From positions 29,387 to 93,386 of the forward strand of contig CAUYLG010070657.1 of assembly GCA_963573385.1 (NCBI GenBank): 64,000 nt of DNA, read 5' to 3'. Position numbers and translations under genes: made by a program. How positions within the stretch are numbered: position 1 is the stretch's first letter; each line of letters opens with the position of its first letter. Below the pieces are notes generated by a model. The model made no database searches, was not told the origin of the DNA, and saw only the letters and a program-made list of their open reading frames with translations. Origin of the DNA: Cacajao melanocephalus. Lineage: Eukaryota > Chordata > Mammalia > Primates > Pitheciidae. Positions 38,546 through 51,414 of the stretch are shown here, piece by piece.

Positions 38546-39280
38546 AAAACACATTCATATAGTTCCCCTGAAGCATTGCTCTTGTAGCCAACAGAAAATT
38601 CTGTTGCACATTTATTTGAACTTAAATGAGTCAATTATCATGTTTACTTGCTAATGTCATCCTATCAATTGTGTTTTAGAGTTGGATATTTGAAGAATAG
38701 CTTCTTCTTAACAAGACAGAATCCAGACAAAGCAATAATCTGTCTTTACTCAACCCAGACCTAATATGTTAATTTGATTTAATTTAATTTTCTTTGGCTC
38801 ATGGCACTGAAATTTTCAGATGGTTCATTTGGTACTTAATTATCAGCTAAAAATTTCACCCTGTCTAGAGGGAAGCCATGCTGTGTCAAGTGCAGATCAT
38901 TTATCTCGGCACATTTCTGTTCTTCTCACTGTTGTTGGGCTTTGTCTTATTCAAGAAGAAATGTTTCCATCTGTGACTCTAATTTGGAGATAATGGATGT
39001 ATTTTAGAAAGTATATATCTTAGCCCTAAGTATTGCAGGGCTAATTGCCATGTCTTGCAACTTCATGTCTGTATTGTGTCCTCAGTGTTGTACTGCTTCT
39101 CTGTTCTCTTAAATGGTCTTGGCATAACAGCCAAACTACAATGTCATGGGTACTTTCATCGGAAGGGAATTGTGTACTAATTGGAGTTTCTGACTCTTCA
39201 GCATTGGTGACAACCAGACTCATTAGTCCATGCTTTTTCTGCCAGAGCACATGCTATCTTGCTACCCCTTATCCGTCCTT
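38546..39280. other. Unassigned non-coding DNA
   Basis: Nothing recognised. Overlapping frames on opposite strands at 39041-39323 are regarded as chance. Confidence 0.4.
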
Positions 39281-39521
39281 TATTAGTTTCCTGTTGCTGT
39301 GTAACCAGGTACCACAGACTTAATAGTATAAAAAAAAAAAACAAAAAAAAAACACAACCAGATGCATTATCTGTTGGCCAGAAGTCCAACAGTTGCCTCA
39401 CTGGGCTAAGTAAGGCTGCATTCTTTTCTTGAGGCTCAGGGAGTATCCACGTTCTTGCCTTACCCAGCTTCTAGAGCCTGCCCACATTCCTTGGCCTGTG
39501 GCACCTTCCATCTTCAAAGCA
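39281..39521 (-). repeat. MLT1 LTR, antisense, first half
   Basis: 'TATTAGTTTCCTGTTGCTGTGTAACC', 'GGCCAGAAGTCCAAC', 'CTCACTGGGCTAAG', 'CTTCTAGAGCCTGCCCACATTCCTTGG' are the reverse complement of the 3' half of an MLT1 LTR. It resumes at about 39881 after an L1 insertion. Confidence 0.9.
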
Positions 39522-39880
39522 AGTAATAAACTGGAAACCATTATTCTCAGCAAACTGACACAAGAATAAAAAACCAAACACTGTATGTTCTCACTCATAA
39601 GTGAGTGTTGAACAATGGGAACACATGGACACAGGGAGGGGAACATCACACACCGGGGCCTGGGGAATTGGGGGGCTAGGGGAAGAATAGCAGGGGGTGG
39701 GGGGATTGGGGAGGCATAGCATTAAGAGAAATACCTAATGTAGATGACGGGGCAACGGATGCAGCAAACCACCACCATGGCATGTGTATGCCTATCTAAC
39801 AAACCTGCCTGATCTGCACATGTACCCCAGAACTTAAAGTATAATAAATAAATTAAAAAAAAATAAAAGTACAATTTGAA
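39522..39880 (+). repeat. L1 3' end inserted in the MLT1 LTR
   Basis: Sense primate L1 end: ORF2 tail 'ACTGGAAACCATTATTCTCAG', 'GAATAAAAAACCAAACACTG', the G-rich polypurine tract (39660-39715), 'CATGTACCCCAGAACTTAAAG' and an A-rich tail. Strongly 5'-truncated (~350 bases). TCAAAGCAAG (39512-39521) and TCAGAGCAAG (about 39882-39891) may be the target duplication (9 of 10). Confidence 0.95.
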
Positions 39881-40131
39881 TCAGAGCAAGGGGGAAAAAA
39901 AAAAAGAAAGTTGAGCTCTTCTCATATTGCATCACTCTGACCTCCTTCTTCTACTTTTAAGGATTCTTGTGATTACACTGGGTCCCTGGGATAATCCAGG
40001 CTGATCTCCTTATCTTAAGGTCAGCTAAACATCAACTATAATTCCCGTTTGCTGTGTAACATCACATATTCATAGGTTCTGGAAATGTGTCATTGACATA
40101 TTTGGAAGGAGGTATTACTTTTCCTACTACA
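39881..40131 (-). repeat. MLT1 LTR, antisense, second half
   Basis: 'GCATCACTCTGACCTCC', 'CTACTTTTAAGGATTCTTGTGATTAC', 'GATAATCCAGGCTGATCTCC', 'CATATTCATAGGTTCTGG', 'CCTACTACA' continue the element interrupted by the L1. Confidence 0.9.
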
Positions 40132-40299
40132 CTTCCCATTGTCTTTTTTTCTTCTGCCTCTTATACTTTATTTATCTTTCCACTTCCCTTATTTCTTTCC
40201 TGCCACTCCTTACAGTATCTTTACTTGTCGCTTTATTATTTATTTTAACTTTATTTAACATAACGTATACAGTGTATGTTACATAGGTGTGTATACGTA
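40132..40299. other. Unassigned T-rich DNA
   Basis: Pyrimidine-rich, no family recognised. Confidence 0.35.
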
Positions 40300-40670
40300 G
40301 GTGTCAGAAAACGCTCTTTAGAATGTTAACACTTTACTATACATAAGAACTCTATAAGGTTGTCCTATGAAAGGAACTACTTCTAGGTCCCAGAGAAAAC
40401 AGTAATTTGTCTAACTATTCAATAATCAGTACAATCCTTTCTTATTCACAAATTGTACTTATGACTGGAAGAAACTAATACAACTCTAGAAATGACATGT
40501 GAGGAAGGGGATGTTTACATATCTTCTGTGAGATAGGTATAGATATATTCATTTCCAAGATTGAGTCTCAAAATATACACTTGCCTAAGGCCAGACAGTT
40601 GATAGCTGATAGATAGTTGGAATGCCAAAACTTACAATCTTTGTATCATGTGATAGTATCTTGACTGATG
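40300..40670 (-). repeat. MIR-like fragments, antisense
   Basis: 'TTGCCTAAGGCCAGACAGTTGATAGC' (40582-40607) and 'GAGATAGGTATAGATATATTCATTTCC' match the reverse complement of MIR. A similar less clear run at 40310-40420 may be a second MIR. Confidence 0.55.
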
Positions 40671-41763
40671 AATATTAATAGATTTGGTTATGCATTGCTG
40701 CTGCTCTTTCTCTTTGCTATTGATTGGTCATTTTGTGAACCTAGCAAGTGGGCATGTTGCATTTTGCTATGTGTTTATTAAATTTATCCTCTCTCCTGTG
40801 GTGGTTAGTGGTACACACTGACCCTGAACCGTCCTCTGTTGAAAAGAAGTGTTTGGTGTGTATTTCATCTCCTTCTTTTGATGTTACTTTCATGCTGGCT
40901 GTTTCTGTTTAATGAAGGTCATTGCTTGTGAACAAGTTGTTGGTCTAGAATACCATCCTACGAATCACTGTGATAAGCCTGCTGATTGAGGTATTATACG
41001 AATGCCTGTTTCGCTCATAGATAGATGAGAAATCTTATGACATGATCTTGTAGCTTTCTCTCTTATTATTTGCTTGTACGTGTATAAATAATGACAGAAC
41101 AGAGAATTCTTTTTCAATTGTGTGAGGATCAGATTTGAATAAAAGTAATACAGCATGATCACATTTTCCAGTAAAATTATCTTCAGGTTTCATGTTGAAG
41201 AAGTATTTGGGTTAGTAATAATCTCAGCCCACAGCATTGTTTAAGGCAGCATTTGAGAAACACCCTAGAATGCGGGATGCTAGAGACATTTTGTCCTTCT
41301 TTTGTTTTAGAAATATATTTGCATTGAATTAGGCGGGCTTCAGGAGGATTCTTCCTTAGAGTGAGCTCATAGTGCCTGTTTTCCATAAGGCTATCATCAA
41401 TCCTTGAGAAGTGCAGTTGCTTAGAAAACAAAATACAGCCTCTGGCAATTTACCTGAAGTTGTTCCAGGGCATTGTTATTATCAGGCTAGACAGCTTTTT
41501 TTCTAAAGCATGTTTGTCTCAGTGACTGGATTAATTTTTAAGTGTGTGTGCATAAATCTAGTGCCAGGTATTATTTATTAGAACTGTATGAAGATGTAAT
41601 GTTGCTAATGGATTCCAAAAACCAGTAGGTGTGGAAGAATTCTATTTGGCCTGTAGAATCCATTTACTCCCCACCCATATTTGCTATTTACATTTTCTGC
41701 TGTTTCCTTCACATGTATTAGAGGACAATGTCATACCACATTGCTTGTGGGTATCCTCTGTGG
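40671..41763. other. Unassigned AT-rich DNA
   Basis: No family recognised. Small frames at 40965-41162 and 41183-41431 (minus) have no recognisable product. Confidence 0.4.
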
Positions 41764-42332
41764 CAGCAATCCCCAACCTTTTTGGCACCAGGGACCAGTT
41801 TTGGGGAGGACAATCTTTCCACAGACTGAGTTGGGTGGGGATGGTTTTGGGATGAAATTGTTCTACCTCAGATGATCAGGCATTAGATCAAAGATGTCCA
41901 ATATTTTGGCTTCCCTTGATCACACTGGAAGAAAAAAAATTGTCTTTGGCCGCACATAAAATACTCTATCATGAATGATACCTGATGAGCTAAAAAATAA
42001 AATCACCAAAAAATCTCATAATGTTTTAAGAAAGTTTATGCATTTGTGTTGGCCACATTCAAAGCTGTCCTGGGCCACATGTGGCCCGTGGGCTGCAGGT
42101 TGGACAAGCTTGCATTAGATTCTCACAGGGAGCATGCAACCTAGATCCCTAACATGTACCGCTCACAATAGGTTTCATGTTCCCATGAGAGTCTAATGCC
42201 GCCGCTGATCTGACAGGAGGCAGGGCTCAGGTGGTAATGCTCTCACCTGCTGCTCACCTCCTGCTGTGCAGCCCAGTCCCTAACAGGCCATGGATTGGTA
42301 CCAGTCCATGGCCCAGGTGTTGGGGATCCCTG
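41764..42332 (+). mobile_element. MER1 (Charlie-type hAT), interrupted
   Basis: Starts CAGCAATCCCCAACCTTTTTGG and ends GTTGGGGATCCCTG, the MER1 termini, with 'CATTAGATTCTCACAGGGAG', 'CAACCTAGATCCCTAACATG' and 'GAGTCTAATGCCGCCGCTGATCTGACAGG' internally. The middle is interrupted at 41889 by another transposon. Flanks CTCTGTGG and ATTTATGG agree at 5 of 8, the differences being mainly transitions. Confidence 0.97.
41889..42112 (+). mobile_element. MER30-type hAT element nested in MER1
   Basis: Starts CAAAGATGTCCAATATTTTGGC and ends GGCTGCAGGTTGGACAAGCTTG, with 'CATAATGTTTTAAGAAAGTTTATG' in substance between. The host octamer CATTAGAT is present on both sides (41881-41888 and 42113-42120), a perfect 8-bp hAT target duplication. 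The 224-base length fits a full MER30-type MITE. Confidence 0.95.
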
Positions 42333-42534
42333 ATTTATGGAGAGAGTAAGGTATTTCGGATTGCTTATCTATATTAAATTCTCTATTGGAACCAGTTGTG
42401 TTTGTGACCGTATTAAATATTACTTTTTCATAACAAAGCCAGGAAAAACAGGTACCTTACTCCCTTGTTTGTATATTTCTGCTAGAGAATTGGAAATGTG
42501 CTAGAACTTGGGTATGTTTTACACTGACTTAGAC

Positions 42535-43075
42535 ACACTAACTGTGGCCCGTGAATCGACCTGTAAGGCAAACTGTCTCACAGATGGCCCCCAGAGATTC
42601 CAGTCCCTGGGCTTAATGATTTTGTGTGATCTTTTCCCCTTGAGTAGCTTTCTTCTGGCATCGAATATGGTAGCATTGAGAGGGAGTCACTTGCATGATT
42701 AGGTTATGAGAAATCGTGACTGCTATCATGTTGGCTGACTTTATAGTCTTCTTTGCTTGCATGCTTTGATGAATCAAGCTGTCATGTTGGAGAGGTCCCC
42801 ATGACAAAGAATGGAGGGCAGCCTCCAGCCAACAGCCAGTGAGAAGCTGAATCCTACAAATAACTGCTGGTTGGAGTCTTTCCTTGGTTGAGGCTACAGA
42901 AAAGACTGGAGCTTTGGCTGCCACCTTCATTGCAGCCTATGAGAGACCCTGAAGCAAAGGACCCAGTTAAGCTGTACCTGCATTCCTAATCCACAGAAAT
43001 TATGCGATAATAAGCTGGAACTCTTTCAAGCTGCTAAGTTTTGTGGTAATGTGCTACGCAGAAATAGATAATGGA
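42535..43075 (+). repeat. Old MLT1-type LTR
   Basis: 'GGCTTAATGATTTTGTGTG', 'AAAGACTGGAGCTTTGGCTGCC', 'CTAAGTTTTGTGGTAATGTGCTACGCAGAAATAGATAATGG' (43034-43074) show the 3' half and terminus of an old MLT1-type LTR in sense orientation. The 105-codon minus-strand frame is chance. Confidence 0.8.
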
Positions 43076-43744
43076 TGCAGCCTGCTTTTCTGAATTTATC
43101 TGCCAAAGCATCCATTTTGTCATGAAACATACAGAGTTGGCAACAAAAGCACGTTATGGTTGGCCGTTCTCAACTCCTTTTATGCCTCATTCTGGTCTTT
43201 TGCTGCCTCTTTTAAGATCCAGGCTTGATGAAATTGTCTTTGTTTCCTCAGTCATTGTTCAGAAAATTCAATTTCATAAATGAAACCTGGGTGAAAGCAT
43301 CCTTGTGTGCTTATTCCAACACTGCTGTTTGGGGAATTTTTAAGTTTTATACTGAAGGAGCACCCAATATTTGAAATATATAAAAAATTCCTTCTTTCTG
43401 ACTCAACCACAGTTAACATGAATAGAAATTAATAATATAATCAGAAAATATGTTGGGCAGTGATGCCACATAGTTTTTGGCTGTAGAATTCAGAGAAACA
43501 GAACATATGGTCTGTGCTTAGGAAAAATTCCACTCTATCCTCACTGCCTTTGCTGTATCTTTCTTTCCCCAATCACCTATTGGATCCCAGTGAAATGATA
43601 CTCTCCAGGTACTTATCCGACTTCCCCTCTTCACTCCACCCCTTCCACTGTGATTCGGCTGAGTACTCCTGCTCTGTGCTTTCATTCCAGAGCTCTTCAA
43701 CTGTAGAGCTGTTGTTTAATTCTTGACATTTCCTGGTAGGCTTC
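43076..43744. other. Unassigned non-coding DNA
   Basis: No family recognised. Frames at 43071-43283 and 43514-43726 have no recognisable product. Confidence 0.4.
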
Positions 43745-43872
43745 AGGCCAATATTAAAGCAAGGAACATAAATCTCTTATTCATCCTGTATCTCTAGCAT
43801 CTAGCACACTCTTTGGCATAGAGTAAACACTCAGTAAATATTTAGTGAAGAAATATCTTTTGAATAAATTTA
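43745..43872 (+). repeat. L2 3' end
   Basis: 'CATCTAGCACACTCTTTGGCATAGAGTAAACACTCAGTAAATATTTAGTG' (43798-43847) is the L2 terminus in sense orientation. Confidence 0.8.
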
Positions 43873-46800
43873 AATGTCAACACTATGCAATCAGAGAATT
43901 CTTACCAATGGAATCAGAAAAAATGTGGGAGGAGATACTTGCCCCAGAAAAGCTACATGGAAAACTGCTAAGACTTTCTTTTCTGCAGTATTAAAGCAGC
44001 ACTTGACTGGAAAATTCAAAGATGTTGACTGAAGGAAACTAATACAATTATAGATTCTGCAAGAGAGAAGGCCATCTAGGAAGGTGTAACATTCAAAATT
44101 CATTAGAGTTAAGTTGAGGACCTATTATTGTAGTTCTATTTACTCATCAGGAGGTGTTGGCTTTCACCTAACACTGAAAGCTGTGGATTGTAATGTATTT
44201 AGAGGGTCTGAGGGAAAGTGCCTCAAAGTACTTCAGTATCTGAAATAGTACTAATCAATGACTAACCATGGAAGATGAAACTTAGCTTTGTGACATAAAT
44301 GGCAAATGTGCTTTCCATAGCAATTTTTTTCCCAAATAACCATTTATCAAGATTACTGAACCTAACATGTGTACTTGTAGATTCAATGAAAAATTGCTAA
44401 ATGTTGTGTTGTAAAGGGACTTGAACTTGTTTTCACGAGGACCGCAGGCATCTATTTTGCTACTCAGACAGCTAGCATCCAAGGCAGTTGGAAGAGCCTG
44501 GCTTCAGAAAGGTCTCAACTGATTCCCCAAGGCACTACTTAAAAGTTGTGGGCACATCTTGGAGCAACCAATCTCTTTTCACCTGCCTCTCTTTAGTTCA
44601 CACATGCTCTTGAAGGTTGTACCTTTTGCTCGAAGAGGAACAAGTGAAGAAAAGCCTGATAACTAATCATGTCCTTAGTCACATGTGGTAGTTGAATTTT
44701 ACTAATCATATCACCAATTAAAGTTAGGGGTGTTTTGAGCGCAGACAACCAATAGGGAAAGAGATTGAACAAGCTTAAGGGTTACAATATTAAAATTTCA
44801 TTCCAAATTACATCCTGGAACACTGTTTTTGTCTAACTAGTGATAACGCTAAATGTGATACTTTCCATAGATAGGAATTTGTAAACCTCAGCAAAAGGTT
44901 TGCTTACCCATGCAATCCAATGTTTGTCTCTAATTCTTTTCTGACTTGCAATAATCATAAAGTAGTAGTACAATTTTCAGTTAACATTTTTGGATTAGTG
45001 GAGATTGCTCTGCTAAGTTAAGGTTAAAAAGCAGAGCAACCTGTTCTGAAGTTTTTAGCTTTTCTCCATAATTTCAAATAAGCATGTCAAGAGTTTCTTT
45101 TCTGCAGTATTTTTTGTGTGTTCTATATTACATTCTTCTTAAGAAAGTGATTGTGTGGTTCCTTTTTATTTGTTTGTTTTGGAATCATATTGTTCTTTGC
45201 TTAAGTTTATTTCTCTCTCTTCCAAACAATTCTCTCCATAAGTGCTGTGTCACATTTTCCAAAATTGAAATAGAATGTCACAACACCTTCTGAGAAAGGA
45301 AATATCCAGGGACAACATACTTCTACCTCATGAAGATTGAGAATATAGGGATTCACTCCACTTCTGGAAGTGTATTAATGGTATAGCTTAATGCAAGTCT
45401 TAGCTTGCCAGTCATGTTTCCTTAAAGCATGTTTATTTTTCAAACTTGTGTTTTTGGACTTTATTGCAACATAAGGCAAAAGTTTAAACTGCTTTGTTCA
45501 TTTCAGTTCAGCAGAATTAAAAGAGGAAGAGAAAAATTTTACAAAGAAAATATGATTGAATTGTTAATGCCATATGACCTCAATATGTTTGGTAATCAAA
45601 GATTAAGGAGAGTCTATTCATATAAAAAGCAAATAATCTTGGTCTAAATGTTGACTGGAGTTCTTATCGGGAATATGTGAAATTAACAAAGTATTTATTT
45701 CCAAGGAAATCATCTAACCCCAGTTTAGGTGGTTTCTAAAGTAAAGATGAAACTGTCTCTTTCATTACTAAGCCATTGTAACAAATCTTACACTATGCTT
45801 CTGAAGGGCATAGCAGGGTATTAGAACAGAGTATTTTGCAGAGTCCTAAGTGTGTAAACTCCAAATCTGCAGAGTTCCAACAATCACAAAATTTCCTTGC
45901 CCAGATTACATAGTCTGTCTTGTTTCTGTTATTATTCATATAAATTCTGTAGCTACATGAAGCCAGGCTACTGAAATTAATATTTAAATAAATCCAATTT
46001 CCCACATCTATTGTTTTTCATCAGGCTCACAACAGATGTTGAGACTTGAAAGGGTTTGAGCTGACCATGTCTGTGGTTTTAAGTTAAGCACAGAAAAAGC
46101 TAGCTTACATGTTATAGCCACCGTCTATACTCTTGTAAATCCCATAATGTTTGGTGTGAGGTGACTCCACTAATGTTGCTCAAACCTGCTCATAAATCTG
46201 GCATTGTGATAAGCCACTTTGAAAAGTCTTGGCATAAAATTTGTCTGTAAAGCATAGAAAAGGGTCTTCTCAAGCATAAATATCATTGATATGCAAGATA
46301 TGTTTCCAGAATTAGAATCTATAAAATGTGGGGGTCTCCAACTCTAATCTCAGAAGTTCATTTGCCTGCAGTTGAAAGTGCTAGATATTCTTCTGTTAGA
46401 CATAGATAAGGAAAAAATTGACACTGAACAACTGTAGGAAATAATGAACCTTTTACTTTACCTAGTTGTTATTTTGGCTTCCTTTCCTTCACATGGATGT
46501 AATAACAAAATTGAAAATCCTTGGAGGGTGTTTTAACACCTGCTAGTGTATTTCCTTAGTGCAGCACAATGAAGAGAGAGGGTTTGCAAGCTTCCAACAT
46601 TATTAAAAATCAATTTATCAGTTACAGTATAGCTTTCTTATTTTCCTGGGTTTCAAAAATGCTCCCCATTGCTTCCTGTCTATCCAGGTTCATTTTGAAA
46701 ATTGTTTCTCAACTTAAATATTTCGGAAATTGCATTACTTTTGGAAGTTATTAAAAGGAAAATTATTTGGGAAGGCTTTTTTTCCTTAAGCAGTGTCAAG

Positions 46801-47132
46801 ACAGTATTCCCTCTTAATTTTAACCTTTTTCATTGAGAAAATGTTTTTATTTATTTCTGTAGTTTTAATTGCCACTTTCCATGGTTTAGGGAGAGAATTA
46901 ATTCTTTTGGTTAAAGGTCAAGTAGCATTAAGAATAATAAATGAAAGATAATAAACTATGACAACTGCCATCTCTGACTTTTTTAGTCATATTATTAAGA
47001 ACCTGAAAGCAAGGTTTGATTTGGTATAAGTTTAAAAATTATTAATATTTTTATTAAAAATGAGATATTATGAGGTTATAAAATAAAAAATGTTATCTAT
47101 TTCATCTTCCCCAAACTGGGGAAAGTGGCAGT
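43873..47132. other. 3.2 kb of unassigned, repeat-poor DNA
   Basis: The longest stretch without a recognisable interspersed repeat. AT-rich, no frame above 72 codons, no CpG clustering, no splice-site pair around an open frame that I would defend. Repeat-poor, moderately complex sequence like this can hold conserved regulatory DNA, but nothing here shows it directly. Confidence 0.45.
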
Positions 47133-47774
<642 letters not shown>

Positions 47775-48005
47775 GGCTAACATTAAACACTTAGTGTTTA
47801 CCAGGCATAGTTATAAGCATTCTGTACAAATTATATTAGTTATGGCTCCTAACACCTTTGTGAGGTAGTTATTATTATCCCATTACAGATGGAATATGGG
47901 GGCACAGATCCAAATAACTTCTCCAAGATCCCACAGTAAATGGCAGAGCCAGGATTTGAACCCAGGCTCTGTGGCTCTACAGCACAAATCCTTAACTCTA
48001 AGAGG
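47775..48005 (-). repeat. MIR SINE, nearly full length, antisense
   Basis: 'GTGAGGTAGTTATTATTATCCCATTACAGATGG', 'CCCACAGTAAATGGCAGAGCCAGGATTTGAACCCAGGCTCTGTGGCTC' (47930-47976) match the reverse complement of MIR from tail to the tRNA-like head. Confidence 0.95.
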
Positions 48006-48029
48006 AAAAAGGGTAGAGTGTTTACTAGA

Positions 48030-49270
48030 CCTAGTATATTCTTAAATCTACAGTAATGAAGGTAGTTCTTCAGTACTTAAGACAGTACTAATAGGGAAAC
48101 AAATTAATGGAATTGAATAGGTTCAAGTACATATGGGAATTTAGTGTAGAATATAGGTGGCCTTTCAGAAGTGAAACAATTTAATATATGGTATTGTGGC
48201 CACCTGGCTAACCATTTGAAGAAAATTAAGCTAGAGTTAATCATTCTTTACACCAAAATTCCACAAATAAAGGATGAAAATATAAAAATGTAACTGGATG
48301 AAAGTATTAGAAGAAGTTACCAAACTGCATTTTTTTCTAATAAATGGGAAAAGTGCTTGTTTTTGTTAACCTATAAGTCATATAGAAAGTGATCAATTTG
48401 ACTACATATGGAAAATATATTGTAAGCAATCAAAATATAAATAACAAGCTAGAGAAAATCATATACCTTTTCTTATGCAACAGCCAAAGCTTTAATTTCC
48501 TTATATATAAAGAGTTCTTTTAAAATTAAAAAGAAAAGACATTTAATTCAAATTATAAAGAGATAACAATTGCCAAAAAATAGAGGATTTATAAACACAT
48601 GAGAAGTGCTCAATTTCATATTTAAATAAACTTATTTTCACCAGTCACACTGGAATATGGCAGGAATGAAAATTTTGCTAATTCAACAGTGTTATTAAGG
48701 GTGAAGGGAAAGAGGTAACTGTCACATACTACTGGCATTATCTCCAAAATGAAATGTCCACTGATTTTTTGACCCACTAATAGTTACTCTAAATGCATAC
48801 TATCCTATGTGCTCAAAGATATATGCACAGTTATTATTGCACTATTGCTTGAAACAGTAAGAAGTAAGCAAATAACTGAAAATTATCAACCATATGGAAT
48901 TAGTTTAATAAGTTATGATATAACTACACAGTGAAAAGCTATGCATATATTTATTAAAGAGAGTTAGCTGACAGTGATATGCTGATATGAAAAGTGATAC
49001 AAATACAGTTTGGGAACCAGTCACATGCAGAACACTGGTTGCTATAAAAATCCCATTTGTTTAACAATAACATCAACAAAGGATTCACTTACATTTATTT
49101 TTATACATTTGAAATTTCTGCAAGGAAACTCAGATAAAAACAGATGCTTTTAAGAAGTAGGACTGGGAACCTTGAGTGGGAAAAAAATCTTGATTTCAAT
49201 AAATATTTTCCATTTTGTACTCTTTTACTTTTTTTTGGTCATGTATCTATATTACTTTTACAATACAAAT
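48030..49270 (+). repeat. Old L1 3' region
   Basis: Sense L1 ORF2 C-terminal and 3' UTR landmarks, strongly diverged: 'AAAATTAAGCTAGAGTTAATCATTC..CACCAAAATTCCACAAATAAAGGATG', 'AAACACATGAGAAGTGCTCAATTTC', 'TAATTCAACAGTGTTATTAAGG' and 'TGCACTATTGCTTGAAACAG'. Numerous stops. L1M4/L1ME age. Confidence 0.8.
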
Positions 49271-50108
49271 TAATATCTAATTAAAAAATAAAATCTGCAA
49301 TAGAGTTTGGTTTTATGATATGTGGTATGAAACTCCATATATCTTCAAATTTATGCCTGGTCCCATGAAGAATTAAATAATGTTATTAGATGGAAATAAT
49401 TAATAATGTACATGTTACTATTATGACAATGTAAATTGCAGAGAGGTGACTTAAAATGGAAAAAAAGAGGTAACATAAGGGTTGTGAGATTCTGTTTAAT
49501 GTTACACTACTTTACTCTCAGAATTAGTAGTTTAATATAAAGTACCCTGAGAAAAAAAGTCCATTAAAATCGAATTAAGGAACTACTTGCTATCAAATAT
49601 AGAACCATAACTGTACAATTCCAGACTATTCTTATTCAAGCTACTGTAGGATGACCAATAATTTCCTCAACTACCAAAATTATATTTCCCATAGAAAATA
49701 TCAAAATACACTTAAAATGAAATTCCAATGAATATTTTAAGCAACTAAACAAAAAACTAGCCAGCATTAGAATGTGTCCACCTCCAGGAGTTTGTATGAA
49801 GCAGATGTAAATGGTCACATTTAGACAATGTAAACATCAAAAAAGTATAATTATAATGATGGATTAAAACAAATTAATAAAAGGTAAAAGCATGATTGCT
49901 CTGATGATCTGGGCAAAGTAAATTTAAAACCTCCTGGAAAGGACTCATTACTCTTGGTGCCATTAAGAACATCCATGATTCATGGGAATAGGTCAAAATA
50001 TCACCCTGAACAGGAGTTTGGGAGAAGTTGATTGCAACTGTCATGGTTGATTTTGAGGAATTCAAGACTTCAGTGGAGAAAGAAAATAAATCATGAGTCT
50101 ATAGTTAG
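49271..50108. other. Unassigned AT-rich DNA
   Basis: No family recognised. Confidence 0.4.
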
Positions 50109-50146
50109 TGCACACACACACACACACACACACATACACACACACA
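50109..50146. repeat. (CA)n microsatellite
   Basis: About 18 CA units with one TA interruption. Confidence 0.97.
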
Positions 50147-50198
50147 TAATAGATAATGTGGGTTTGGTTCCAGACTGCCACAATAAAACAAATATGGC

Positions 50199-50224
<26 letters not shown>
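50199..50224. repeat. (TA)n microsatellite
   Basis: About 12 TA units with one TG. Surrounding bases are also TA-rich. Confidence 0.95.
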
Positions 50225-50229
<5 letters not shown>

Positions 50230-51250
50230 TCTTATATTCTATGTCTATATTATCTGTCTATCTAGAATGACAGAGAAAGAGAAAGCAAATGTGGCAAATT
50301 TTTTTTTGAAATTTCAAAATATTTCTTGAACAAAAGAATAAACATAAGCCCCAAAGAAAACATGACAAACTTTGTATGTAAAATGTTATTTTCCCCTAAT
50401 TAATATAATTGCTTTCTGTTCATGGTTTACAAAATGACTGATGTTTCCCTTCTATCCCTTTGTGCCTATGTGTATCTAGCAGAAATGTTCTTAGCTCTGC
50501 CTACGGGCACACAGAAACTTGTTATCGATGATTATGTTCAAATGTTTATTTCCTTTCCCAGAATAAATTGGGGGACTGGCACTGTCTGGATTAATCACAG
50601 GACAGATACTCAGGAAGCTCTGATCATCTTGAGTTTCATGTTTATGAGAAAAAAATGGACACAGTGGCTCTATAACAGGAATGTTGTTGAATGTGTAGAT
50701 ATGGCACCAATCACTAACAGTCTGGGTAAATGTACACAGATATTTACTGTAATATTCTCTGGTTTGAAATTTTGGAAAAATGAAAAGAAAAATATTAAAC
50801 ATGGATTAATGGCTTGCACTCTTTCCAGTGGGTGGTTTAGAAGGTACTTGATGTTGACTTTATCTTTACACTCAGGGGGCAATTACAATGTTTAGGGGAG
50901 GGTGCTTGGGAAGGACCTAACTTGGCAAGATGAAAGGGATTCTCATACTTACTAGAAACAAATAAATTATGATTGATAATATAAATGAATATACTTTTAG
51001 CAGCCTCAGCTGTGGTCACTTTTTTCATCCTAAAACTTTTTGTATCCCTAACGAGATTGTTTGTAATCCACGATTGACTGGGTGTCAGAGTGTTGAACAG
51101 CTCATTATAAAGGATGTTTGCTTTCAAAATTGTTGAATTAGATTTCTGTGTAGGAATGTGGGAAACTATCTACTTATATAGGTGGATTAATCAGTACACT
51201 TTTAGAAAAGCTGGGTTTTTCATTAAAGCTTTTATTTTAACCATTAACAG
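50225..51250. other. Unassigned DNA with a 157-codon open frame
   Basis: 50422-50895 (plus) is open for 157 codons from ATG. I see no signal peptide, domain or family resemblance, and a 103-codon frame runs antisense across its middle (50491-50802), which argues for a stop-poor accident. No repeat family recognised. Confidence that it is a gene is very low. Confidence 0.3.
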
Positions 51251-51251
51251 G

Positions 51252-51360
51252 CTAACAAAGTGTGGTTCTCATATGAGCAGCTTCCATATCACCTGGGATT
51301 CTTGTTAGGGTTTCAAATTAATCAGAACATTGGGCATGGGGCCCAACAACCTGGTTTTAT
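51252..51360 (+). mobile_element. MER5A-type hAT fragment
   Basis: 'AACAAAGTGTGGTTCTCATATGAGCAGC', 'ATCACCTGGGATTCTTGTTAGG', 'GGCATGGGGCCCAACAACCTGG' follow MER5A in sense orientation. The ends are eroded. Confidence 0.75.
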
Positions 51361-51414
51361 TACTGAAAACTTCTATTACTGAAATTGATAGGTTGTTTCA
51401 TTGACACATAGGTT

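Noticed and set aside
47930..47985. tRNA-like sequence
   Set aside because: It is the tRNA-derived head of an antisense MIR, lacking a complete cloverleaf.
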